NCBI RefSeq assembly: GCF_964275005.1
Contig: NC_092689.1
Span: 1,495,501-1,559,500 of the forward strand
Direction: 5' to 3'
DNA from: Diadema setosum
Taxonomy: Eukaryota > Echinodermata > Echinoidea > Diadematoida > Diadematidae
Length of the DNA: 64,000 bases
The notes beneath the pieces are model-generated. The model did no database searches and was not told the DNA's origin. It worked only from the letters and a program-made list of their open reading frames with translations. Shown in pieces: positions 56,154 to 64,000 of this stretch (positions are counted from its first letter, which is position 1; every line of letters begins with the position of its first letter). The position numbers were made by a program, and so were the translations under genes.

Positions 56154-58767
56154 CACATACACACGCACACACATACACACGCACACACACACAGATACAC
56201 ATACACACTTACACACACAAACGCACGTAGATAAAAAGTAAATGACTTTCAGATGTGGATATACAATACAGAGGTAAATGAGAGCAGCAAAGAAAAAAAT
56301 CCAGTTTGTTGAGTCTTATATAAACAAAGCTGTAAAATCTTATCTTCCTGCTTTCACTCAATCCAAACTTCGGGGTTTTTTTTTCCGGGTTTTGGTTTTC
56401 TTTGGAAGTAGATTACTTCCTGAATCCGTAAAAAAAAAAAGAAGAAATAATAATAATAAGACAGTTTCCTTTCGACACGGAAGAGGTAAGGTTCTCTTTT
56501 GTTGATGCCGATTCTTTTTTTTTCTTTCTTTCAGCAACGGGATGAGAAGGCGAACCAACTGCAGACAGCCACTCGGCGTCGCTACAGAAACGACAGACTG
56601 GATTTCAACGACCTTATCGATGAAGAAGAAATGCACTTGCGAGATGAGGTAAGCCATTACCTTGCTTTGCATCTTACAGCTACAAGCGATGGCATTATGC
56701 GTGAAAGTATAACGCTTCTCTTACTTTCTTGTGTATCCCCATTGGCATCTGATTGACAAATTGCCCTTCTCCGACGTAAAATAGACACTATTTTATTCAG
56801 TGTTTTAGTAGTAGCAATGATTAAAAAAATCATGGACACATATACGTCCTACCCGCTGCAATAATGAATGAGAACCAGGCCTGGCTGTTGCATGCGAAAG
56901 TTTGGTGTTCTTTAGTGAGTGGATACGACGCCTGTTCAGTAATCAGGATGTCGTTGGTTCCCGTCCAATTAGAGTATGATGCTCATGATCTTTTTTTTTT
57001 TCTTTTAGTCATGACTACTACTGAAACATTGAATAATTGATGTATATTTACGTCGATGAAGGGCAATTTGTCTATCAGTTGCAATAGAAACAGCTCTATA
57101 CAAGAATTCAATCCTTACAATTTATTTTATGCTTTTTGCTTTGCCCTTGACGGAGTGCTAGACCCATTTTCAGCAAATCACTAATACATAGTGTTATCAG
57201 TATGTATTCATTTGCCTATAAACTTGAAAATTCCAGTGTTACGATGTTTCTCTTTTATGCTATCAATGATAAAGGAGACATCTAGAATATGACAGTAATC
57301 ATTCTATTTAACCTGCCAAACATCTAACATAATATTCACTCGTCGACCATTTTGACATTCACTTCCTGCGTCGTTAACTGGTGCGTTGAGGAAGAAAGCC
57401 TCTGGAGATCAGCTTATATCGTATGTAACGATGTAATGTATTCATCTGATTCGTTAAATGTGCATTGTATCTCATCTTCTCCAGCCACTTTCTAAAAAAA
57501 TACGCGTTTGGTAATTAGACATTTTTCGTTTTACCATTGATACCATGCAGAAGCAGGATCCTAAGAGACGCACAGGCCATGGGAGAGCGCTCGATGACTA
57601 CCAGGACATCGACTGGCTTGCAGTGAGATAATCTTCGCTTTTAGTATTTTATAAAACAAATATTTAGTTTAATTCAATTTAAACTCTATTTTCATTTTTT
57701 TTTTCTCAACAGAATGTACAAAGAATTATGTGAAATTTGACATTCGTGTTTTTGAAAATATACGCAACCAGCGAGGAATAACAACATGCTCATGTCTATA
57801 TGATCAGTACAAGAAAGAAACAAACATTCGTATATTTACACTCTGCGAAAAAAAAAATCCATGCGTATCCTCCTCTCTCCATCTCTGTATAAAATTATAT
57901 ATAACATATCACAAAGCGTATGAGTTTGTGTGTGTAAATTTATCTTCCTTTAGGTAGAAAGAAGACAGGATGATGTTCAATATGTGACATCTTTGAAACG
58001 AACATAAAAACCCATTGATAAGAGATGGGTCTTTTGCCAGTCACCAGTTATAATGCAAATGCGCCTGCTCATTCCGCCGGCAAAACATTAATTGACGACA
58101 ACACGTCAGTGCAAATCACATTTCTTCCTCTGCAGCATACACGTCGTCGCTGATTCGCTTCTGAATGATTATTATATTCCAGTCTTATTGCTCTGAATGT
58201 CTGTAGTTTCGTCTTATGTAGCTGTTATACCATTTGTCGATATTTCTCATGAAAGGGATCCCTCTGTAAAACAGCTCTGCTACGATAACAGTCCCAAGTA
58301 GGGTTATCCCTGCGTTGAAGGTCTATCTTTATATGAAATATCTTTGTTTTCATATCTCTTCATGACGGAAAATTAATACAATGCAATACAGTGCAATACA
58401 ATACAATACAGTACAATACAATACAATACAATACAACACAATACAATACAATACAGTACAATACAATACAACACAACACAATACAATACAATACAATACA
58501 ATACAATACAATACAATACAATACAATACAATACAATACAATACAATACAATACAATACAATATAATTACATTACAATACAATACAATACAATACAATAC
58601 AATACAATACAATACAATACAATACAACACAATGCAATACAATATAATTATACAATACAATACAGTGCAATTGGTGAATGCATCATGCTGCATGTACTCT
58701 GACATTTTGTATCTGCGCTCATTTCCCACGTTTCCCGCAGGAACGATTGTACGAGGAGGCATATTAG
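47041..58767 (+). CDS. TNIP1-like: Gene B: TNIP1/ABIN-1-like UBAN coiled-coil protein (12 coding exons)
   Basis: Joined exons are 47041-47418 (or to 47523), 48754-48939, 49670-49749, 50245-50308, 50772-50894, 51224-51421, 51883-52011, 52569-52931, 54012-54134, 56535-56648, 57551-57622 and 58741-58767. They give 618 aa (653 with the longer exon 1). The order matches gene A: acidic N-terminus, helical block (127-188), STGTTVLI segment, coiled coil (278-386) ending DAEIKRLNE, Ser/Pro linker (387-495), UBAN (about 496-548) with core D514-F515 to R522-E523, basic tail, C-terminus LYEEAY. Intron phases equal those of A. The linker carries a B-only acidic SUMO-interacting-motif candidate. By family knowledge it is a polyubiquitin-binding, A20-recruiting inhibitor of NF-kB signalling; the local role is inferred. 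Confidence 0.85.
47545..47700. mobile_element. Small TIR (MITE-like) element in gene B intron 1
   Basis: TCACAGAGTACCAAAGTG with GATGTCACAG at the left is inverted at the right (CTGTGGCATCGTCACTTTGG then TACTCTGTCA), giving arms of about 30 bp with few mismatches. It starts just past the end of exon 1. Confidence 0.65.
47853..48178. mobile_element. TTAA-flanked MITE in gene B intron 1
   Basis: It runs from TTAAAGGACTTGCC to CCTGTCCTTTAA. The AGGAC/GTCCT ends are inverted and TTAA lies on both sides, as expected for piggyBac-type target duplications. Its right half (CATAACTTTTGAACAGATTG...) is related to the foldback at 55104-55680. Confidence 0.55.
48754..48939 (+). CDS. TNIP1-like: Gene B exon 2 (conserved helical block)
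   Basis: The 186-bp exon encodes MAKEELAKQYENMELSELVV then GVETALEAMSKGRSWAFVDL and LLPHVLYLEDELTAAQ, paralogous to gene A exon 2. The first 14 or so residues are an extension relative to A. The acceptor AATTCTCTTCTAG is good and the donor is CAG|GTATTA. The ATG at its start is unlikely to be the main start codon, because the upstream exon 1 matches gene A exon 1. Confidence 0.85.
49193..49238. repeat. (CA)n microsatellite in gene B intron 2
   Basis: Uninterrupted alternating CA for about 46 bp. Confidence 0.95.
49670..49749 (+). CDS. TNIP1-like: Gene B exon 3
   Basis: The 80-bp exon ends in phase 2 like gene A exon 3. It encodes KKKKELLLQIRNLQKEVHRL then SLAGRD, a basic coil. The acceptor is CTACTGCAG and the donor TAG|GTAAGA. 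Confidence 0.85.
49793..49887. repeat. Twin hairpins with identical CAGGGAGGT arms
   Basis: The first hairpin is CAGGGAGGT (49793-49801), loop GGT, ACCTCCCTG (49805-49813). The second is CCAGGGAGGTG (49864-49874), loop GA, CACCTCCCTGG (49877-49887). Both are perfect and share the arm sequence, 50 bp apart, just inside gene B intron 3. Confidence 0.85.
50245..50308 (+). CDS. TNIP1-like: Gene B exon 4
   Basis: The 64-bp exon returns the frame to phase 0 and encodes KKLEMVSTGTTVLITNDVKQ then T. It shares the VSxGTTxLI segment with gene A. The acceptor is CTCCCTTTACAG and the donor ACG|GTATTG. Confidence 0.82.
50772..50894 (+). CDS. TNIP1-like: Gene B exon 5
   Basis: The 123-bp exon encodes KMKDDDPPATPSPTLNQGAE then a basic coil ending KKQRYQIQE. 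Its TPSP patch offers candidate proline-directed phosphosites. The donor is GAG|GTAAGT. Confidence 0.83.
51224..51421 (+). CDS. TNIP1-like: Gene B exon 6 (coiled coil)
   Basis: The 198-bp exon equals gene A exon 6 in length and aligns throughout: LHQVNMSWEKYCSQQSTRHE onward to EKDQAK. The acceptor at CATAG (51223) keeps LHQ in register with LQR of gene A. A second AG at 51232 would drop these three residues. Confidence 0.88.
51883..52011 (+). CDS. TNIP1-like: Gene B exon 7 (AHD1-like end of coiled coil)
   Basis: The 129-bp exon encodes TDAARYRRERDGILQKYEEI through KEKDAEIKRLNE. It shares ARYRxERD and EIKRLN with gene A but carries one extra heptad. The donor GAG|GTAAAA runs straight into a 37-nt A homopolymer. 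Confidence 0.88.
52014..52050. repeat. A37 homopolymer at a splice donor
   Basis: Thirty-seven consecutive A begin at intron position +3 of gene B intron 7. Confidence 0.95.
52569..52931 (+). CDS. TNIP1-like: Gene B exon 8 (Ser/Pro linker, SIM candidate, start of UBAN)
   Basis: The 363-bp exon encodes a Ser/Lys-rich start, then KKSSDSEEDVLIVV, a Tyr/Glu stretch (YLYENEYDEVPEV), NTPPRSPVNPNPNG, and TELKEQVQLCKEQ, which begins the UBAN helix. The acidic-Ser run followed by VLIVV (about residues 433-437) fits a SUMO-interacting motif and has no counterpart in gene A. The acceptor is ACGTTCATCTAG and the donor CAA|GTGAGC. Confidence 0.85.
52932..54011 (+). other. Gene B intron 8
   Basis: It contains a (CT)n(AT)n microsatellite (53051-53108) and a (CA)n(TA)n microsatellite (53784-53850). 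A second perfect kB-consensus word, GGGGAATCCC, lies at 53369-53378. No other coding sequence is recognised. Confidence 0.6.
54012..54134 (+). CDS. TNIP1-like: Gene B exon 9 (UBAN core)
   Basis: The 123-bp exon encodes MEIFRNDFNQERRDREMAVG then REELKKAKIKLKDVQK. It has the DFxxERxxRE ubiquitin-binding core and is identical in length and phase to gene A exon 9. The acceptor is AATTCCTCTAG and the donor AAG|GTATAA. Confidence 0.93.
54135..56534 (+). other. Gene B intron 9 (2.4 kb)
   Basis: It holds the foldback element at 55104-55680 and a (CA)n tract at about 56098-56220, and is otherwise AT-rich. No additional exon is recognised. Confidence 0.55.
55104..55680. mobile_element. Foldback element in gene B intron 9
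   Basis: Two arms of roughly 250 bp are inverted copies with moderate divergence. Examples are AACATTAGTGAAACACA against TGTTTTACTAATGTT, AAAGTTTGAGGAAAATCAGA against TCAGATTTCCTCAAACTTT, and AAAGTTTTGGTGTTGGAA against TTCCAACACCAAAACTTT. The GAGACTACTAGAG block near the loop pairs with CTCTAGTCGTCTC. The left end follows TTAAAGGAG, and the family is related to the TTAA MITE at 47853-48178. Confidence 0.7.
56535..56648 (+). CDS. TNIP1-like: Gene B exon 10
   Basis: The 114-bp exon encodes QRDEKANQLQTATRRRYRND then LDFNDLIDEEEMHLRDE. It is basic and then acidic and ends like gene A exon 10. The acceptor TTTCTTTCTTTCAG and donor GAG|GTAAGC are strong. Confidence 0.86.
56745..57107 (+). mobile_element. 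Hairpin element family 'P1', copy 4 (long loop)
   Basis: The left arm GCATCTGATTGACAAATTGC then CCTTCTCCGACGTAAA (56745-56780) pairs with the right arm TTTACGTCGATGAAGGGCAA then TTTGTCTATCAGTTGC (57047-57082), followed by a diverged family tail. The loop of about 265 bp contains a tRNA-like stretch (about 56910-56966). It lies in gene B intron 10. Confidence 0.6.
56910..56966 (+). repeat. tRNA-like stretch inside P1 copy 4
   Basis: TTAGTGAGTGGATA resembles an A box, CTGTTCAGTAATCAG could form an anticodon-type stem-loop, and GGTTCCCGTCC resembles a B box. The acceptor stem does not pair, so it is probably tRNA-derived. Confidence 0.35.
57551..57622 (+). CDS. TNIP1-like: Gene B exon 11
   Basis: The 72-bp exon encodes KQDPKRRTGHGRALDDYQDI then DWLA, a basic and then acidic tail. 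The donor is GCA|GTGAGA. Read through, it would stop three codons later, but splicing to 58741 recreates the gene A-like C-terminus. Confidence 0.8.
58376..58672. repeat. (AATAC)n pentanucleotide satellite in gene B intron 11
   Basis: About 300 bp of imperfect ACAAT/AATAC units with scattered G and C substitutions. Reading frames of QYNTI or YCIVL type across it are artefacts of the repeat. It ends about 70 bp before the last exon. Confidence 0.95.
58741..58767 (+). CDS. TNIP1-like: Gene B exon 12 (C-terminal microexon)
   Basis: After the acceptor ACGTTTCCCGCAG, 27 nt encode ERLYEEAY and a TAG stop. It is homologous to the last 27 coding bases of gene A. An AATAAA at 59312-59317 is a candidate polyadenylation signal. 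Confidence 0.83.
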   Translation, partial: ERLYEEAY

Positions 58768-60923
58768 AAGTGAATCCACAACTAATAGACAGCCCCCGTC
58801 CGTTTAAACTGCCCTCTTACGGGCTGTTTCTGCGGATTGACCAATCTCGAGACCTCGACATACCACGTGATCAGCAGCAGGATGACGATGTGGGCCTTTT
58901 GCGCCCATCACCACGAGTAAAGGGACATACACGCAAAAATAGAGATCCTTTATGGCACTTCCATGCCGTTTTCTTTCTCGCTAACACTTATATAGTGGCA
59001 GATGGTAAAATGGTAATGCTGGCAAAAAGTGACTATGTGTACGAAAGAATTTACGTGCCTCTTGCAAAGATACGTGATACTTTATCGCATCTGATACCCT
59101 CAAAGTTCCTGCTATATGTTATCTTAAAACATACGGTTTTATGACAGCGGTAAATTAGACCCTCTTTACAAAATTGCGGTATTCATGATCTGTATACAAT
59201 TGATGTACAGGCCTGCAGCATAAAACTATATTGTAAGATCTTAATTTCATTGATATGTTATGTGCACGTAACGTTATTCAGAAGCTTTTTTAACCGTGCT
59301 GTTTCCTACGAAATAAACTACGAAAACAAGAATGCCTTGCCATCTAACAATGACAGGGATAATCATATCAGTAATCCATTCGCTTGAATTCACCACGTTC
59401 AGCTTGGAAGGTTTCTGCATAAGCACGGGCAGTTTAATAATTCACATCATAACCATTACAACTGTCCGTGAAAAAAAAAATCCGAAGTAATTCAAATGTA
59501 AGAGTTATAGATGTTTATACTTAATGCTCGAGCCCCATGCGTGTTCGCTAAAATGTAATTATTATATAGTCGCCTCAGTCAACGTAATCATTGATCATCT
59601 TTTTTTTTCTTACCTCCTGTCGAAACCAAAATATGAAAATTCTTTGAACTAAAACGGTGATAACATCTCTTTAGCACTGTTGCATTAAACTTCTGTGGTG
59701 CGCGACACAAAGTGTTGCTATCTTAGATGCAGGACTAATAGATATATGAATGAAACTGAAAAAAAAGTTTAATTGTGTAGGGATATAATTATGTAAACAC
59801 TCTGCCTCTTATTATGCTGAAGGAAATGTGGATTCAGGCGTTGCTACTGGTTAATATTGAGTGTAGATTAACAAAGTGCCGCTTGTAATGATAATCAAGT
59901 GTGCATCATAAGTGTTTATTAGATTAATTAGATTAATCATCAATCGAAACTTGTTATTTACTCTAATGTCACTTTATATAGTGTAAAATAATGACTTTAA
60001 TACTAATGTTGTACCTATAATTATATCAATAGTATATCAATTGAATCTGATCTAAATACATCGTTCCAATCAAGAGTTTCTATGCTCATACCTTATGTTA
60101 TCATATAGGAGGCTAGATTTTCACTACCGAAGTGGATAATAATGAATTTCGTTGTACAAAGTTATTTCACTTTCTACAATGTACATAATGTAGCTTTAGA
60201 GTTGTGGCGCTGTGCGCACAACATCAAAGGTTCCTGGTTCGTGCTATAGTGGATATGATTATGATAACTTTGTATCATAATCATATTCACGAGCACTAAC
60301 CTGGAACAATACTATTGTCTGTTTTGTTCATTGCATGAAAACGTTGTGTATGGTGTGTTGTTGCATATTTCGCATACTAACACTTAAACTGCGCGAAATT
60401 GTTTTTTGTAATAATTTTGATTTATATTATGCGTCAATATCTCGATCATTTTAATATTATAGGTATAGGTAGGCCTATATTCATCCTCAAACGAGTGTAA
60501 TCTGTACCCCACCACTGATATTAGAGTCGTATATATCGCATGAAATACATATAATGAAATAACAGGTCTTTACGGTCCAACAGCCTATACAACATTGTCT
60601 TGCGGCGCTTCGCCTTGCTTATACCCATCCTAGTTTCAAAATTGATGTTCGTTACCCTCAACGCGAACAGTCATCGGTTACTAGTAATACTGCGCATTTT
60701 TCTTTTAAGCTCCTGTGTATTATGCGTTTTTAATTTCAGCAATGGCGTTTTATCAACAGCATATCAAGAGTTACTAGTAATATCATCGCACCGATATGAC
60801 CAGAACTAGGGAAACCATTTCACATATTTCTGTATACAAATATATACCGATTTGAGAGCTACTGTACATGATTTTCTGCATGATACTGAGTATTTGCACG
60901 AATTGTCTTCCTTTAATTATCGA

Positions 60924-60963
<40 letters not shown>

Positions 60964-63900
60964 GTTTAGATTACTTAATTTTAGATTTTTTTTTTTAGGC
61001 TTATAAGGTGTTTGTTATAGGTGTTATTATTAGTGCAGTGTTTGTTAGCATCAATATCGCTAGAGTTACCAGCACCATGCGCATTGTTTGACAAAGAATT
61101 TGCCTACATCACTGGATATTAATTCTAACAATGTCGTGTTGTATTTACAAGCGTGATTTGCAGTGGGAGTTTTGTGACATTTCGACTTTTGTTCGATGTA
61201 ATGTTCTATAATAGCATTTACTGTATCAGTAGCGTTTGCACGGAGAAGTCTCCATTTTCGCTAGACTAAAGATGTAACCTTTTTGATGAGGTGTAGTGAA
61301 TCTACAGATAGGACTTTGTGCAAGTCTTTGGCAGTAGCAGTTACGTAAGTAATACGCCCCAAGGCAAGGTACTTATTGCCAGGTCCTTTGAAGGGGGGTC
61401 CTTTGAAGGGGGTCCCGCGGTTGCTTGCTAACATCGCTTTCTAAAGGGAACACAATCATAAAATTACTCAAAGTTTAATTGAATCAACTAAATTCTTATT
61501 TGATCCAAACCTCAGCATTTCATTTACCTTTTCGACGTTTATATGCTTGGGTGAATGTTTTTCCCGATCAGTCACTCGTGATGCTTGTAGCTGCACCCTT
61601 TTTTAAAAAATTGAAGAAGGATACCGAGTATCTTGCCCGTTTCAACCCATTTTCCGCTGTCGGACAGGAATAATTATGTCGTAAGATGTTTTAGTCACTA
61701 AATGATCCATGGGAAGTGTGGGGTGTCTGTCATCGTGGCAGAACAATATCAAAACAATAAGCTCCACTAGAGATAGAGCTTTAATAACTTGATACTATGA
61801 CGTCTAATGCTAAAAGTGATACTAATCTAAGAGATTTCAATAAAGGTAGAAAATGCCCGATAATTTGTAACATACAAGGCATAACTGGGTTTCTTCGACC
61901 ATACAAAACAAGCAGAAATCGACAGCCTGGTGAGGTAGCTTTTTCAAATACATTTCGGTCCCCCCCCCCCCCCCCACTGTCTATGCTGTTCATCAGAATC
62001 TATTACCCATTGATACGCAGGTAAAATTGAGAAGATGTGTGTATACCGTATCGATTTACACCTTGTCTTGAAAAAATCTGAAGAGAGTAAACCTTCAAGC
62101 TATATCTAGTCATTGTTGTCTTTATGACGTCATTCTTCTGGTAATTTTAATGGCATAGATAAGGTATATTAATGTATATGTCTAAGTATTACATGAATGA
62201 TGTGAAAAGATCGTAACTCCATACAATCATATCTATTATATATACAGATTTCTTTTGCCCAAGCGTTTTCTCTGTTCTACTCTTTCACTATACATTATGC
62301 TACTTTTTCTATTCACAGATGGCAGGTTTAATATCCGATTGCAGCATTTCATTTCATTAGTATATTATGGTTCTGAACGCTTGAAAATAATCTTGTATAT
62401 CATACTTCAATAAATACTTCTCTTCTAACAATAAGAATTTCGCCTCGTCTGTTTATGATCTCCCGCGCGTTCTTTTATCATTCATTTTTTTTTAATCCTT
62501 TGATTCTGCAGGACAAGGAATAAGTAAATAGACACAATATTGAGGGAACAAGGCAAAAGGCCGATTTTCTTTCGACTGTTGAATGGCAGAAAATACGAAA
62601 TCATTCCAAAACTATTTCAAGAAAATATGTCCGATTACATTGGCGTGTAATGTACAGAGCAAAAAGAACGATTCTCTCAAATGTTAAGTTTGAAATTGTG
62701 CCTAAAATAGTTTGTTTAACTTTGTGTCAAAATAAGTTATTTCAAGGAAAGAAGAAGTTAAAAACAATAAAATAATAGCATGTACTATCTGTGTATTTTG
62801 TTTATTATTCCCGTTTCTCTAGTTTATCCCTTTTCTCTCTCTCTCCCCTCTTGATTCAATTGCATTCTTTGTTTCTATTTCACTTCAATCTTCTCTCTCC
62901 TCTCTCTCCTCTCTTTTCTCTCACTTCAGTCCTTTCCTGTTCTCTCATCTTTCACTCTTTTAAAATTTTTTCCTCTTCTATTCTATACTCTCTTACTCGC
63001 TTCGCTTTAACAGTTTTCTTTTTCTTCCTCGTATTCTTAGTCCAAAACTTTCAAATGAAGTTAAGTCGATGAGTGCAATAAACTATTTGAGTGTGTTTTA
63101 TGAATTCCTTTCGGTTTGGTATTTCTAGTGAACATTAGACCCTAAAATATTTGTTATGTGGTAGATCGATGAATGGACTTTCTGAAAATACCAAAACAAA
63201 AAATTGACTTTTCCACCCAACCCAGCTATTTCAGCCGTGTACGTGAAAAGTCGCATTGCGACTTATTGGTTTTGTGGTGGTGGGTCACATAGGTGATTTA
63301 CTGTCTCAAGCGAGTTCAGCTATCGATTCGAGATTCTATAGTCAATTATACATTAGTATTTTCTGTGTTTTATCACTCAAGCACTCGCGGAGTTCTCGGA
63401 ACAAGCATGCTTTTCAAAGTCACTTGACCAAGACCACGATTTGCAGGAGTCGAAAGAGAACACGATGTCACGTGATTTATCGATTTCGCAATGACAGTGA
63501 ACATAATACAGCGTACAGCGTATATAGTAGCTTTACCATTCTTCTATGCAACTTCACGCTGATCTGTCGCCTATGATTTGTTTATGCAGTGAGCCGTCTT
63601 CAAGACAAAATTCTTTTATAAGATAAGTTTCCCCTGGAAGGGATCGGCAAAGCGGGATTATAACTTCTTTTCGGAAGGAAGATACCTTTTATCTCAGTCA
63701 TTTCAGGTACAATATTGTATCATCATTGGTGAAACATGCGCAGCCTTGCTTTTTATGCTTTTAATTGTACAAACGTCTACAAAATGCATGAGCCTCAAGT
63801 TCCTACAATATCAAACTCCCTAGAGGGCGCCCTAAGTGTTTAACCCCCTTACAGACATCCATAAATGAACAAGAGACCACAAACCACAGACAATAAATGT

Positions 63901-64000
63901 TGATTATGTTGTAGATGAGAACATCATCAGTACATTGTGTTGAAATATTACATTGTACGATGTTACATTCGAGCAGTACACAAATAGTAATGTGTGACAT
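58768..64000. other. Gene B 3' flank, no recognised gene
   Basis: It contains the likely 3'UTR of gene B, a weak tRNA-like sequence near 60190-60246, a (TG)n tract (60927-60962), a C-run (61962-61976) and a CT-rich stretch (62815-62945). An open frame from 58632 to 59144 merely passes through the last exon in another frame. Nothing else is recognised. Confidence 0.5.

Noticed and set aside
58350..58762. Long open frames of repeating QYNTI / YCIVL on both strands
   Set aside because: They are produced by the (AATAC)n satellite, in which no unit contains a stop in those frames. There is no start context or homology.
58632..59144. 170-codon + strand open frame crossing the last exon of gene B
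   Set aside because: It starts in the satellite, uses a different frame from exon 12, and has no recognisable motif.

Overview
The window is animal nuclear DNA. Genes are split into short exons with GT-AG introns, and the non-coding DNA is AT-rich and packed with microsatellites, non-LTR retrotransposon (LINE) debris, a Tc1/mariner remnant and many foldback/TIR elements. The TE types and the frequent TAGGCCTA-like words would suit a marine invertebrate deuterostome, most likely an echinoderm. That assignment is an inference and only moderately supported.

The only genes I can support are two complete paralogues on the + strand, head to tail, about 30 kb apart: gene A (2709-16801, 12 coding exons, about 610 aa) and gene B (47041-58767, 12 coding exons, about 618-653 aa). 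Both encode acidic-tailed coiled-coil proteins carrying a UBAN ubiquitin-binding motif (core DFxQERRDRE). It is preceded by a coiled-coil block ending in (D/A)EIKRLN, which corresponds to the A20-binding AHD1 block of TNIP1/ABIN-1, and by a Ser/Pro linker. Exon count, order and phase agree between A and B at almost every intron, and three exons (6, 9, 12) are identical in length, so they arose by whole-gene tandem duplication. By family knowledge such proteins bind linear/K63 polyubiquitin, recruit A20 and damp NF-kB signalling. A perfect kB site lies about 100 bp upstream of the start codon of A, suggesting feedback induction.

Layout: 1-2685, upstream DNA with a TIR element (149-1093); 2686-16801, gene A, with a 5.2 kb intron 8 and several small hairpin elements; 16802-47018, a gene-free, TE-rich spacer. 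The spacer holds a LINE fragment with an internal tandem duplication (24430-25440), a LINE mosaic (28600-31955), a Harbinger-like element (31995-32840), an almost fully palindromic foldback (33086-33940), two more LINE 3' ends (34860-36665), a four-deep nest of inverted-repeat elements (37069-39712), another TIR element (42314-43889) and a Tc1 pseudogene (43925-44560). Gene B occupies 47019-58767, with TE insertions in introns 1, 9 and 10 and a pentanucleotide satellite in the last intron. From 58768 to 64000 there is 3' flanking sequence with no recognised gene.

Points most worth a second look: the paralogue-specific SUMO-interacting-motif candidate in B, the conserved 8-residue C-terminal microexon (LYEExY), the small hairpin element family with target duplications of about 9-14 bp, and the nested elements including one with 206-213 bp TIRs and a 12-bp target duplication. 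Exon boundaries were read by eye from splice consensus, frame and A/B comparison; no database search or transcript data were available.
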